The notes under the pieces are model-generated. The model was not told the origin of the DNA, ran no database searches, and worked only from the letters and a program-made list of their open reading frames with translations. This document shows positions 1 to 6,770 of a stretch of DNA of 7,091 nucleotides, one piece after another. The DNA is from an uncultured Eubacteriales bacterium (GTDB taxonomy: Bacteria; Bacillota; Clostridia; Oscillospirales; Oscillospiraceae), in the NCBI GenBank assembly GCA_900546255.1, contig URCB01000081.1:1-7091 (forward strand), given 5' to 3'. Positions within the stretch are counted from its first letter, which is position 1. Each line of letters opens with the position of its first letter. The position numbers and the translations under genes are program-made.

Positions 1-16
1 CCCGGCGCTCTTTCCT

Positions 17-110
17 CCGGCTTTCTCCGGAGAAAGCCGGGCTCCCCCGCCGGAGTCGGCGGGGGAACCCACCTGGCAGGTGCTAACCTGCACTGGTCCA
101 GACAGGACCA
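17..110 (+). repeat. Multi-hairpin repeat element, left copy
   Basis: Four hairpins follow one another closely. H1 (17-40) is a perfect palindrome with arm CCGGCTTTCTCC. H2 has 9-bp arms at 44-52 and 57-65 and loop GAGT. A linker AACCCAC occupies 66-72. H3 has arms GCAGGT (76-81) and ACCTGC (86-91). H4 has arms TGGTCC (94-99) and GGACCA (105-110). The same order of hairpins and the same linker recur in inverse orientation at 7000-7090, so this is a dispersed repeat rather than chance structure. Further GC-rich pairings follow (120-124 with 129-133, and the palindrome ACCGGTACCGGT at 155-166), but these are not clearly shared with the other copy. Whether it acts as DNA (REP/MITE-like) or as RNA is unknown. 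It may extend beyond the left edge. Confidence 0.8.
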
Positions 111-253
111 CCTGCCGAGCCCCCCGGCGGGGGTCGCCTCCTTACCAGGGCTGGACCGGTACCGGTTCAGAAAGCCCCCGCCGGGCAGGCCCCTTTGGTT
201 TCTTTTCCCAATCCACTTCCCAATATTTCCTCACCACTTTGCAAAGTTTTTGG

Positions 254-282
254 TTGTGTTTTGAAACTGCATACGGTATAAT
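254..282 (+). promoter_or_regulatory. Probable sigma-A promoter of the activase/dehydratase operon
   Basis: A perfect -10 box TATAAT (277-282) lies 17 bp after a partial -35 box TTGTGT (254-259). The surroundings (about 200-300) are distinctly AT-richer than the rest of the window, as expected for a promoter region. Transcription would begin near 289, giving a leader of about 80 nt. The -35 matches consensus only in its first three bases, so the promoter may be weak or activator-dependent. Confidence 0.55.
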
Positions 283-288
283 AATAGG

Positions 289-367
289 AACGCTTTTGAG
301 AGTATCTTGGACCAAACGGTCTTTCCCAGGGGGACGCCCCCTGGTTCATTCGTTAGAGGTGACACCA
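289..367 (+). promoter_or_regulatory. 5' leader with hairpin and ribosome-binding site
   Basis: The leader holds an 8-bp hairpin (arms 326-333 and 337-344, loop ACG) followed by TTCATTCGTT. That tail is too weak to call a terminator. The ribosome-binding site GAGGTG (356-361) sits 6 nt before the ATG at 368. This spacing is the main reason to start the gene at 368 rather than at the upstream in-frame ATG at 80, which lies inside the hairpin repeat and ahead of the promoter. Confidence 0.6.
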
Positions 368-3319
368 ATGGCTTTGCGTATCGGAATCGACATCGGCTCT
401 ACCACCGTGAAGGTGGTGGTGTTGGACGAACAGAATCAACTGCTTTTCCGCTCCTATGAGCGGCATTACTCCAAAACCCGGGAGCGCACCTGCGAAACCC
501 TTCAGGGCCTCACCGGCCTGCTGGGGGGGCAGGAGGTGCAGCTGCTCATCACCGGCTCTGCGGGCCTGGGGGTGGCCAAGGCCGCTGGGCTGGACTTTGT
601 CCAGGAGGTCTACGCCACCGCCGCTGCCGTCCGTACCTTCATCCCCCAGGCGGACGCTGTCATCGAGCTGGGGGGGGAGGATGCCAAGATCATCTTCTTC
701 GGCAACACCCTGGAGGAGCGGATGAACGGCTCCTGCGCCGGGGGCACCGGGGCCTTCATCGACCAGATGGCCACCCTCCTCAACGTCACAGTGGATGAGC
801 TGGACGCACTCTCCCTCCGCCATGAGAAGATCTATCCCATCGCCTCCCGGTGCGGGGTGTTCGCCAAGAGCGACATCCAGCCCATCCTCAACCAGGGGGG
901 GCGGAAGGAGGACGTGGCCGCCTCCATCTTCCAAGCGGTGGTGGACCAGACCGTGGCCGGCCTCACCCAGGGCCGGGAGCTGAAGGGGACCATCGTCTTT
1001 CTAGGCGGCCCCCTCCACTTCCTCCAAGGCCTGCGGGAGCGGTTCGTGGACACCCTCCACTTGGACAGCGACCACGCCGTCTTCCCCCAGGATGGGGACT
1101 GCTTTGCCGCCATCGGCGCTGCCCTGTGCACCGAGGCGGGCCAAACCCGCCCCTTTGAGGAGGTCCTGGACCTGCTGGAACACGCGGCCAACGTGGCCTC
1201 CCCCGTGGACACCATGGAGCCCCTCTTCACCTCTCAGGCTGAGTACGAGGCCTTCGCCGCCCGTCACCAGGCCATGACCGTGCCCCGGTTGGACCTGTCC
1301 ACCTACACCGGCCCGGCCTACCTGGGCATCGACGCCGGCTCCACCACCACCAAGATGGTCCTCATCGACCCGGAGGGGAGCATCCTCTTTGAGTACTATG
1401 GCTCCAACCAAGGCAACCCCGTACGCATCGTCCTGCCCCAGCTGCGGGAACTCTATGCCCAGTGCGGGGACCGGGTGGAGATCAAAGGCGCCGCCGTCAC
1501 CGGCTACGGGGAGGATTTGATCAAAAACGCCTTCTCCTGCGACTTAGGGCTGGTGGAGACCGTGGCCCACCTGAACGCCGCCCGCCACTTCACCCCCGAG
1601 GTGGACTTCATCATCGACATCGGCGGCCAGGATATGAAGTGCTTCAAGATCCGCAACGGGGCGGTGGACTCCATCCTATTGAACGAGGCCTGCTCCTCGG
1701 GCTGCGGTTCCTTCGTGGAGACCTTTGCCAAGGCCCTGGGATACAACATTGCTGACTTCTCCAAAATGGGCCTTTTGGCCCAGCACCCGGTGAACCTGGG
1801 TTCCCGGTGCACCGTGTTCATGAACTCCTCGGTGAAGCAGGCCCAGAAGGACGGGGCCTCGGTGGAGGACATCTCCGCCGGCCTGTCCATCTCTGTGGTG
1901 CGCAACGCCATCTATAAGGTGATCCGGGCGGCCAACGCCGACGACCTGGGCCAGCACATCGTGGTCCAGGGGGGCACCTTCCTCAACGACGCGGTCCTCC
2001 GCTCCTTCGAGCGGGAGATCGGGCGGGAGGTCACCCGCCCCACCATCTCCGGCATCATGGGGGCCTACGGGGCCGCTCTGGCCGCCAAAGAGGCGGGGCT
2101 GGAGCGCTCCACCCTCCTCTCCCCCGAGGCCCTGGCCACCTTTACCCACGAGGCCAAGCCCGCCACCTGCAAGCTGTGCACCAACCACTGCTCCCTGACC
2201 ATCAACCGCTTTGACGGGGGGCGGAAGTTCATCTCCGGCAACCGCTGCTCCCGCCCCCTGGGCCAGGAGAAGGTGGAAATCCCGGACCTGATGAAGTTTA
2301 AGTACGAGTACCTCCGCACCCTCCAGGGGAAGGGGACAGGGGACGGTTCCCGGGGCCGGATCGGCCTGCCCTTTGGGCTGAACATGTACGAGAACCTTCC
2401 CTTCTGGTACACCCTCTTTACCGAACTAAACTTTGAGGTGGTCCTCTCCCCAGAGTCCACCCGGAGCCTGTACATCAAGGGGCAGCAGACCATCCCCTCG
2501 GACACGGTGTGCTACCCGGCCAAGCTCCTCCACGGCCACGTGATGGCCCTGCTGGAGGAGGGGGTGGACACCATCTTCTACCCCTGCATGTCCTACAACT
2601 TTGACGAGCACCTGTCGGACAACCACTACAACTGCCCCGTGGTGGCCTACTACCCCGACCTGCTGGGGGTGAACATCCCCGCCCTGGGCCAGGTGAACTA
2701 CCTCCACCCCAACCTGGGTCTCCACCGGCCCAAGGATTTTGAGAAGAAGGGGGCCCAGTTCCTCCAGGAGGCCTTCGGCATCCCCAAGCGGGAGGCGGTG
2801 AAGGCCATCCGCAAGGCCTACGAGGCCTACGACGCCTTCCGGGATCTGGTGCGGCGGAAGGGGGCCGAGTACATCGACTGGGCCCGGGCCAACGGCCACC
2901 GCATCCTGGTGGTGGCAGGCCGGCCCTACCACATGGACCCGGAGATCAACCACGGCATCAACGACTTGATCACCGGCTTCGGCTTTGTCCTGGTCACCGA
3001 GGACGCGGTGTTCCAACACATGGATAAGCAGCCCCGCCATGTGCTCAACCAGTGGACCTACCACGCCCGGATGTACAACGCCGCCCGGTACGTCTGCACC
3101 CAGCCGGACATGGCCTTCCTCCAGCTGGTCTCCTTTGGCTGCGGCGTGGACGCCATCACCACCGACGAGCTCCGCTCCATCCTGGAGGAGGGCGGGGACC
3201 TGTATACCCAGATTAAGATCGACGACATTTCCAACCTGGGGGCCGTGCGCATCCGGATCCGCAGCCTCATGGCCGCCCTGGATGCCCGGGACGCCCAGGC
3301 TCAGAAAGGAGGCCAGTAA
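368..3319 (+). CDS. Acyl-CoA dehydratase activase-related protein, two ASKHA ATPase domains plus DUF2229-like domain
   Basis: The 983-residue product belongs to the BcrAD/BadFG (HgdC-like) activator family, cytoplasmic ATPases that inject low-potential electrons into dehydratase-type Fe-S partners. Domain 1 (about 4-256) has nucleotide-binding motif DIGSTTVK at 8-15, ELGGEDAK at 100-107, and C123 and C162 where HgdC proteins hold a [4Fe-4S] cluster between subunits. Domain 2 (about 317-575) repeats this with DAGSTTTK at 322-329, DIGGQDMK at 417-424, and C442, C446 and C481. A Cys-rich linker has C601, C604, C608 and C627. The DUF2229-like part (about 650-940) has C715 (SDTVCYPAK), C740 (YPCMSYN), GRPYH at 851-855 and C925. 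The start at 368 follows a good ribosome-binding site. The next gene begins 5 nt after the stop and completes the usual domain set. The true substrate (2-hydroxyacyl-CoA or another low-potential reduction) cannot be told from sequence. Confidence 0.9.
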   Translation: MALRIGIDIGSTTVKVVVLDEQNQLLFRSYERHYSKTRERTCETLQGLTGLLGGQEVQLLITGSAGLGVAKAAGLDFVQEVYATAAAVRTFIPQADAVIELGGEDAKIIFFGNTLEERMNGSCAGGTGAFIDQMATLLNVTVDELDALSLRHEKIYPIASRCGVFAKSDIQPILNQGGRKEDVAASIFQAVVDQTVAGLTQGRELKGTIVFLGGPLHFLQGLRERFVDTLHLDSDHAVFPQDGDCFAAIGAALCTEAGQTRPFEEVLDLLEHAANVASPVDTMEPLFTSQAEYEAFAARHQAMTVPRLDLSTYTGPAYLGIDAGSTTTKMVLIDPEGSILFEYYGSNQGNPVRIVLPQLRELYAQCGDRVEIKGAAVTGYGEDLIKNAFSCDLGLVETVAHLNAARHFTPEVDFIIDIGGQDMKCFKIRNGAVDSILLNEACSSGCGSFVETFAKALGYNIADFSKMGLLAQHPVNLGSRCTVFMNSSVKQAQKDGASVEDISAGLSISVVRNAIYKVIRAANADDLGQHIVVQGGTFLNDAVLRSFEREIGREVTRPTISGIMGAYGAALAAKEAGLERSTLLSPEALATFTHEAKPATCKLCTNHCSLTINRFDGGRKFISGNRCSRPLGQEKVEIPDLMKFKYEYLRTLQGKGTGDGSRGRIGLPFGLNMYENLPFWYTLFTELNFEVVLSPESTRSLYIKGQQTIPSDTVCYPAKLLHGHVMALLEEGVDTIFYPCMSYNFDEHLSDNHYNCPVVAYYPDLLGVNIPALGQVNYLHPNLGLHRPKDFEKKGAQFLQEAFGIPKREAVKAIRKAYEAYDAFRDLVRRKGAEYIDWARANGHRILVVAGRPYHMDPEINHGINDLITGFGFVLVTEDAVFQHMDKQPRHVLNQWTYHARMYNAARYVCTQPDMAFLQLVSFGCGVDAITTDELRSILEEGGDLYTQIKIDDISNLGAVRIRIRSLMAALDARDAQAQKGGQ

Positions 3320-3324
3320 CCCCC

Positions 3325-4623
3325 ATGGCCAAGTTAGAGTACGATGAGACCGGCCGCCTTCTCTTCACCCAGGAGATGCGCAAGGAATATACCATTCTCA
3401 TCCCCCAGATGCTGCCCATTCACTTCGGCCTCTTCGCCAAGCTGCTGGAGCGGACGGGGTACAAGGTGGCCATCCTCAACAACGACGGCCGGTCCGTGGT
3501 GGAGAGCGGCCTGAAATACGTCCACAATGACGCCTGCTACCCCGCTCTGCTGGTCATCGGCCAGATGATTGACGCCATCCAGAACCAGGGGTATGACCCC
3601 CATAAGGTGGCCCTGCTCATCACCCAGACCGGCGGCGGCTGCCGGGCTTCCAACTACATCCACATGCTCCGCAAGGCTCTGGACAAGGCGGGGCTGTCCT
3701 TTGTGCCCGTCCTCTCCCTGTCCTTCGGGCTGGAGAAGAACCCCGGCTTCCACTGGTCCATTGGCCTGATCCGCCGGCTGATCTATGGCATGATGTACGG
3801 CGACCTCATCATGAACGTGGCCAACCAGGTCCGCCCCTACGAGGTCCACAAGGGGGACACCTCCGCCAAGGTGGAGCAGTGGCTCAACCAGCTGCTGGAC
3901 CGCTTCGACCAGGGGGACGGCATGACCCGCAAGAAGATGCGGGAGATCCTGGACGAGATCTGCGCCGACTTTAAGACCATCCCCGTGGCCGGAGAGCCCA
4001 AGATCCGGGTGGGGGTGGTTGGCGAGATCTACATCAAGTTCTCCGCCCTGGGCAACAACCAGCTGGAGGAGTTCCTCCTGGAGGAGGGGGCCGAGCCGGT
4101 GGTCCCGGGCCTGACCGACTTTCTCATCTTCAAGATCTACAACCGGGTCTCCGATGTGGAGATGTTCGGCGGCAGCCGGGCCAAGCAGGCCCTGTGCAAG
4201 TTCTTCATGGGCTACGTGGAGAAATGTCAGCTGGACATGATCGAGGCTCTCACCAAGGCGGGCTTCCGGGCCCCGGGCACCTTTGCCCAGCTCCACGAGC
4301 TCATCCACGGCTACCTCAACGACGGGTGCAAAATGGGGGAGGGGTGGCTGCTCACCGCGGAAATGCTGGAGCTCATCCACTCCGGTACCCCCAACATCGT
4401 CTGCGCCCAGCCCTTTGGCTGCCTGCCCAACCACATCGTGGGCAAGGGCATGATCCGGGTGCTTAAGGACGACTATCCCGACTCCAACATTGTGGCTGTG
4501 GACTACGACCCCGGTGCCACCAAGATCAACCAGGAAAACCGCATCAAACTCATGCTGGCCAACGCCAAGCGGGCCGCCGCCCAGGAGGCGGAAGCCACCC
4601 AGCAGGCGGCGGTTCCCTCCTGA
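3325..4623 (+). CDS. 2-hydroxyacyl-CoA dehydratase / double-cubane-cluster type protein, partner of the upstream activase
   Basis: The 432-residue product resembles the C-terminal part of the fused activase-dehydratase chain of clostridia and the HgdB/YjiM-like dehydratase family. Candidate Fe-S cluster ligands are C71 (NDACYPA), C106 (TGGGCRASN), C360 (NIVCAQPFG) and C366 (GCLPNHIVGKG). No signal peptide or membrane segment is visible, so it should be cytoplasmic. The last 20 or so residues are an Ala/Gln-rich tail. The ribosome-binding site AAAGGAGG (3305-3312) lies inside the end of the upstream gene and only 5 nt separate the two genes, so they are co-transcribed and probably form a complex in which the upstream ATPase drives electrons into this subunit. 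Known relatives include (R)-2-hydroxyacyl-CoA dehydratases and the double-cubane cluster protein that reduces small molecules. I cannot decide between these roles. Confidence 0.85.
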   Translation: MAKLEYDETGRLLFTQEMRKEYTILIPQMLPIHFGLFAKLLERTGYKVAILNNDGRSVVESGLKYVHNDACYPALLVIGQMIDAIQNQGYDPHKVALLITQTGGGCRASNYIHMLRKALDKAGLSFVPVLSLSFGLEKNPGFHWSIGLIRRLIYGMMYGDLIMNVANQVRPYEVHKGDTSAKVEQWLNQLLDRFDQGDGMTRKKMREILDEICADFKTIPVAGEPKIRVGVVGEIYIKFSALGNNQLEEFLLEEGAEPVVPGLTDFLIFKIYNRVSDVEMFGGSRAKQALCKFFMGYVEKCQLDMIEALTKAGFRAPGTFAQLHELIHGYLNDGCKMGEGWLLTAEMLELIHSGTPNIVCAQPFGCLPNHIVGKGMIRVLKDDYPDSNIVAVDYDPGATKINQENRIKLMLANAKRAAAQEAEATQQAAVPS

Positions 4624-4651
4624 TTGGTGATGATAACAAACCCCTCTTTGA

Positions 4652-4701
4652 CAGCGCCCCGGCAGGGCCCACCTTGGGCCTCTGCCGGGGCGCTGCCTCT
4701 T
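4652..4701 (+). terminator. Probable terminator of the activase/dehydratase operon
   Basis: A perfect 14-bp stem (arm CAGCGCCCCGGCAG at 4652-4665, matched at 4682-4695) encloses an inner stem GGCCC/GGGCC around loop ACCTT. The tail CCTCTT is a poor U-tract and runs into the -35 box of the next promoter. The very strong stem 28 nt after the stop codon makes a terminator likely, though it may be leaky. Confidence 0.6.
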
Positions 4702-4728
4702 GACAGGGGGGATGGGCTGTGGTATAGT
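4700..4728 (+). promoter_or_regulatory. Consensus sigma-A promoter of gdx
   Basis: A perfect -35 TTGACA (4700-4705), a 17-bp spacer and a -10 TATAGT (4723-4728) are present. The start is predicted near A4735, about 117 nt before the gdx ATG. A near-perfect promoter suggests that expression is controlled after initiation, by the leader terminator. Confidence 0.85.
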
Positions 4729-4734
4729 GACCCC

Positions 4735-4818
4735 AGTTCCCCGCCGCCGGGTGGGGGCGTTCACGTTTGTTTCTGTGCCAGTAGGCCCTGGAAGGCACAG
4801 AGGGAAACGTGTTTTTTT
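4735..4818 (+). promoter_or_regulatory. Putative guanidine riboswitch (guanidine-IV-like) leader of gdx
   Basis: The predicted leader RNA begins with hairpin P1 (CCCCGCC 4739-4745 paired with GGTGGGG 4750-4756, one G-U pair, loop GCCG). The segment GCGTT follows, then the terminator hairpin. The terminator loop carries GGC (4784-4786), complementary to GCC (4746-4748) in the P1 loop, so a loop-loop contact is possible. An alternative small hairpin CCAG/CTGG (4778-4781 with 4788-4791, loop TAGGCC) would use bases of the terminator arm and could display the same GGC. The gene controlled is a guanidinium exporter, the usual target of guanidine riboswitches. From memory, the guanidine-IV (mepA motif) class of clostridia uses hairpins whose loop contact prevents a terminator from forming. 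I see no match to the guanidine-I, -II or -III consensus. The regulatory architecture is seen directly; the class and ligand are inferred. Confidence 0.6.
4762..4818 (+). terminator. Intrinsic terminator/attenuator in the gdx leader
   Basis: Outer arms CACGTTT (4762-4768) and AAACGTG (4805-4811) pair perfectly. So do inner arms TCTGTGCC (4772-4779) and GGCACAGA (4794-4801), with a 3-by-3 internal loop between them. Seven Ts (4812-4818) follow immediately. This is a canonical intrinsic terminator. It lies between a strong promoter and the gdx ribosome-binding site, so gdx can be expressed only by read-through or when the hairpin is prevented from forming. Confidence 0.85.
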
Positions 4819-4851
4819 ATGGCAATTTTCACGGGAAAGGAGGTGAGGGCC

Positions 4852-5169
4852 ATGGCATGGGTCTATTTGATCGTCGCCGGTGGGCTGGAAACCCTGTGGG
4901 CTACCACCATGCAGTTGTCGGAGGGGTTTACCAAGCTGGGGTACTCCCTGCTCACCTTGGGGGTGATGGCGGCCAGCGTTTTTCTGCTGGCCCAGGCCAT
5001 GAAGAGCCTGCCCATGGGCACGGCCTACGCCGTGTGGACGGGGATCGGCGCCCTGGGGGCGGTGATTGTGGGCATCGTTTTCTTCAAAGAGCCGGCCAGC
5101 GCCGGGCGGATCTTTTTCGCCACCCTGCTGCTGGTGGGCATCGTGGGGCTGAAGGCCACCTCCCACTAA
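4852..5169 (+). CDS. gdx: SMR-family guanidinium exporter (Gdx/SugE type)
   Basis: The 105-residue inner-membrane protein has the usual SMR length and four hydrophobic helices (about 3-20, 28-48, 56-76 and 85-102). The family works as an antiparallel dimer that exchanges protons for guanidinium. Residues known to matter in Gdx-Clo are all present at matching positions: E13 (proton/substrate carboxylate), W16, S42, Y59 and W62. The segment SLPMGTAYAVWTGIGALGAV and the ending GLKATSH are typical of the Gdx rather than the Qac/EmrE subgroup. The ATG at 4852 follows GGAGGTG (4839-4845) by 6 nt. An in-frame ATG at 4819, directly after the leader T-tract, would add 11 residues but has no ribosome-binding site. 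The gene stands alone between its own promoter with attenuator and the terminator at 5336-5368. Function as a guanidinium exporter is a confident family-level inference. Confidence 0.93.
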   Translation: MAWVYLIVAGGLETLWATTMQLSEGFTKLGYSLLTLGVMAASVFLLAQAMKSLPMGTAYAVWTGIGALGAVIVGIVFFKEPASAGRIFFATLLLVGIVGLKATSH

Positions 5170-5174
5170 AGCAC

Positions 5175-5217
5175 ACCGCCCCCAGGCAGGGGGATAGGAT
5201 CCCTGCCTGGGGGCGGT
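5175..5217. other. Perfect 17-bp GC-rich inverted repeat after gdx
   Basis: Arms 5175-5191 (starting ACCGCCCCC) and 5201-5217 are perfect complements around a 9-nt loop. It begins 6 nt after the gdx stop. On the plus strand it is followed by GCGAAAGAAAGG, with no U-tract, so it is not a standard terminator in that direction. It could protect the mRNA 3' end. On the minus strand it is followed by GTGCTTTAG, also a weak tail. The role is unknown. Confidence 0.7.
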
Positions 5218-5335
5218 GCGAAAGAAAGGAAAAGAAAATGGAACTCCAGCTCGCTGGCCAGCCACCAGCGGAGCAAGAAAGTTTCCCTGCATGTAAGACC
5301 ATTTATAGGATACCACAACGCAAGAAACATTGCAA

Positions 5336-5368
5336 GAGGGAAAATGGAAAAAGTTTTCCCTCTTTTTT
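5336..5368 (+). terminator. Intrinsic terminator of gdx
   Basis: A 9-bp stem (GAGGGAAAA 5336-5344, TTTTCCCTC 5354-5362) with a 9-nt loop is followed by six more Ts. It is a textbook intrinsic terminator on the plus strand. It lies in the gap between the convergent gdx and MATE genes. The minus-strand version has only a short T-run (TTGCAATG), so it would serve the MATE gene less well. Confidence 0.85.
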
Positions 5369-5396
5369 GCATGGACCGATGCAGAAAAGGGCGGGG

Positions 5397-6770
5397 TTAC
5401 GGTGCCGGCGGGGGAGAGGCGGGGGTTTCCCTCTGCGGGGCTGGGCTGCGGAGGGCCCGGCGGTATACTGCCCAGGCCACCACAGCGGCCACTACCTCGG
5501 TGATCCAGAAGGCGTGCCACACCCCGGTGGGCCCTATGGTTCGGGAGAGCCCCCAGGCCACTGGCAGGATGACCACCAGGTAGCGGCACAGGGAGATGGC
5601 CAGGGAGGGCAGCCCTTTTCCCAGCCCCTCCAGGGCTCCGGAGAGGGTCACCGACACCGCCGAGACCACAAAGCCAAGGCTGATCACCCGCAGGGCGACG
5701 GCCCCCATGGCCACGGTTTCAGGGTTAGCAGTGAACAGGCCCATGAGCTGGGCGGGGATGGCCTGACAGACCACGGTGCCCGCCGCCAGGATCAGGCCGC
5801 TCATCCCCAGCACCACCCGGCTGATCTGGCGGACCCGGCGGATCTCCCCGGCGCCGTAGTTGTAGCCCACCAGGGGGCGCATCCCCTGGACAAAGCCGTT
5901 GGCAGGGAGGTAGAGGAAGGTTTGGAGCTTGTAATAGATCCCCAGCACCAACACGTACCCCTGGGAGAAGGTGGCCAGAATCCCGTTGAGGGCGGACACC
6001 AACACCGAGAGTAAGGCCAAGTTCAGGGTGGCGGGCACCCCGATGGCATACAGCCGTCTCACCATGGTTCGGGTGGGGGCCATGTCCCGCCGGGCGATGG
6101 TCACTGGGATGGGCCGGAAGTGGTACAGAACCAGATAGATCCCCAAAGTGAGGCTCTGCCCCAGCCCCGTGGCCAGGGCAGCCCCGGTGATCCCCAGCTG
6201 GGGGAAGGGGCCCAGGCCAAAGATCAGCAGGGGATCTAAGACGATGTTGGTGACGCACCCGGCCAGCAGGCTGGCCATGGTGGCCTTCATCCGGCCCACG
6301 GCCTGGAAGGTCTTTTCAAAGGTGAGCCCCAGGACGATGATTAGGGTGAAGGCAAAGGCCACCTGGCCATATGCCACCCCCAGCGCCAGCACCGACGGGG
6401 ACTGGGTAAAGGCTCCCAGGAAGGCGGGCAGACCGAGGATGCACAGCAGGGTGAGCCCCACCCCGTGGACCACCGACAGGAGCATCCCCTGGGAGGCGGC
6501 CCGGTCGGCCTTGTCCTTCTCTCCCGCCCCCAGGTGGAAGGCGATGACGGCGTTGATCCCGATGCCGAAGCCCACCCCCACGGCGGTGATGAGGTTCTGC
6601 ACCGGGTAGACCAGGGAGAGGGCGGTCATGGCGTCCTCACTGATCTGAGCCACAAAGAAGCTGTCGACGATGTTGTACAGGGAGTTGACCAGCATGGACA
6701 GCACCATGGGCAGGGACATGGACAGCACCAGGGGGAGAACTGGCCGGTCTTTCATAAAGGTCTCGTTCAC
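5397..6770 (-). CDS. MATE-family multidrug/cation efflux transporter (MepA/NorM-like)
   Basis: The 457-residue polytopic membrane protein has the length and pattern of MATE transporters, which expel cationic drugs and other toxic compounds using sodium or proton gradients. About 12 hydrophobic helices form two homologous halves. The N-terminal signature PLVLSMSLPMVLSMLVNSLYN then VDSFF carries N33 and D36, in the region where related MATE proteins have an ion-binding acidic residue. DPLLIFGLG in the first half and the GALEGLGKG segment in the second are also typical. The GTG start at 6770 is chosen because ACCTCCT on the plus strand (6779-6785) is AGGAGGT on the coding strand, 8 nt upstream. 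An internal ATG at 6755 lacks such a site. The C-terminus is a polar Pro-rich tail. The gene converges on gdx and has its own promoter and leader terminator. The substrate cannot be predicted; MepA-type is my best subgroup guess. Confidence 0.92.
   Translation of the reverse strand: MNETFMKDRPVLPLVLSMSLPMVLSMLVNSLYNIVDSFFVAQISEDAMTALSLVYPVQNLITAVGVGFGIGINAVIAFHLGAGEKDKADRAASQGMLLSVVHGVGLTLLCILGLPAFLGAFTQSPSVLALGVAYGQVAFAFTLIIVLGLTFEKTFQAVGRMKATMASLLAGCVTNIVLDPLLIFGLGPFPQLGITGAALATGLGQSLTLGIYLVLYHFRPIPVTIARRDMAPTRTMVRRLYAIGVPATLNLALLSVLVSALNGILATFSQGYVLVLGIYYKLQTFLYLPANGFVQGMRPLVGYNYGAGEIRRVRQISRVVLGMSGLILAAGTVVCQAIPAQLMGLFTANPETVAMGAVALRVISLGFVVSAVSVTLSGALEGLGKGLPSLAISLCRYLVVILPVAWGLSRTIGPTGVWHAFWITEVVAAVVAWAVYRRALRSPAPQRETPASPPPAP

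Noticed and set aside
326..350. Leader hairpin of the activase operon as a riboswitch or attenuator
   Set aside because: The stem is followed by TTCATTCGTT rather than a T-run, and no alternative pairing that would compete with it was found.
80..367. N-terminal extension of the activase gene to an ATG at 80
   Set aside because: The ATG lies within the hairpin repeat and upstream of the promoter at 254-282. The 96 added residues look like translated non-coding GC-rich DNA, and the ATG at 368 has a proper ribosome-binding site and matches the family's N-terminus.
4735..4851. Guanidine-I, -II or -III riboswitch upstream of gdx
   Set aside because: The characteristic segments that I remember for these classes, including the paired ACGR loops of guanidine-II, are absent. 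Only the guanidine-IV-like architecture remains plausible.
5238..5396. Small ORF starting at the ATG at 5238 after a purine-rich stretch
   Set aside because: The frame runs through the gdx terminator and on into the antisense of the MATE gene without a sensible end, and no strong ribosome-binding site is present.
3334..5589. Long minus-strand open frame of about 750 codons
   Set aside because: It is antisense to the dehydratase and gdx genes, has low-complexity Gly/His/Val/Leu-rich composition and no recognisable domain. Such shadows are common opposite GC-rich genes.
4809..6014. Long plus-strand open frame of about 400 codons crossing gdx, the intergenic gap and the MATE gene
   Set aside because: It overlaps gdx in another frame, reads through the gdx terminator and runs antisense to the MATE gene. 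Its composition is Gly/His/Gln-rich with no domain.
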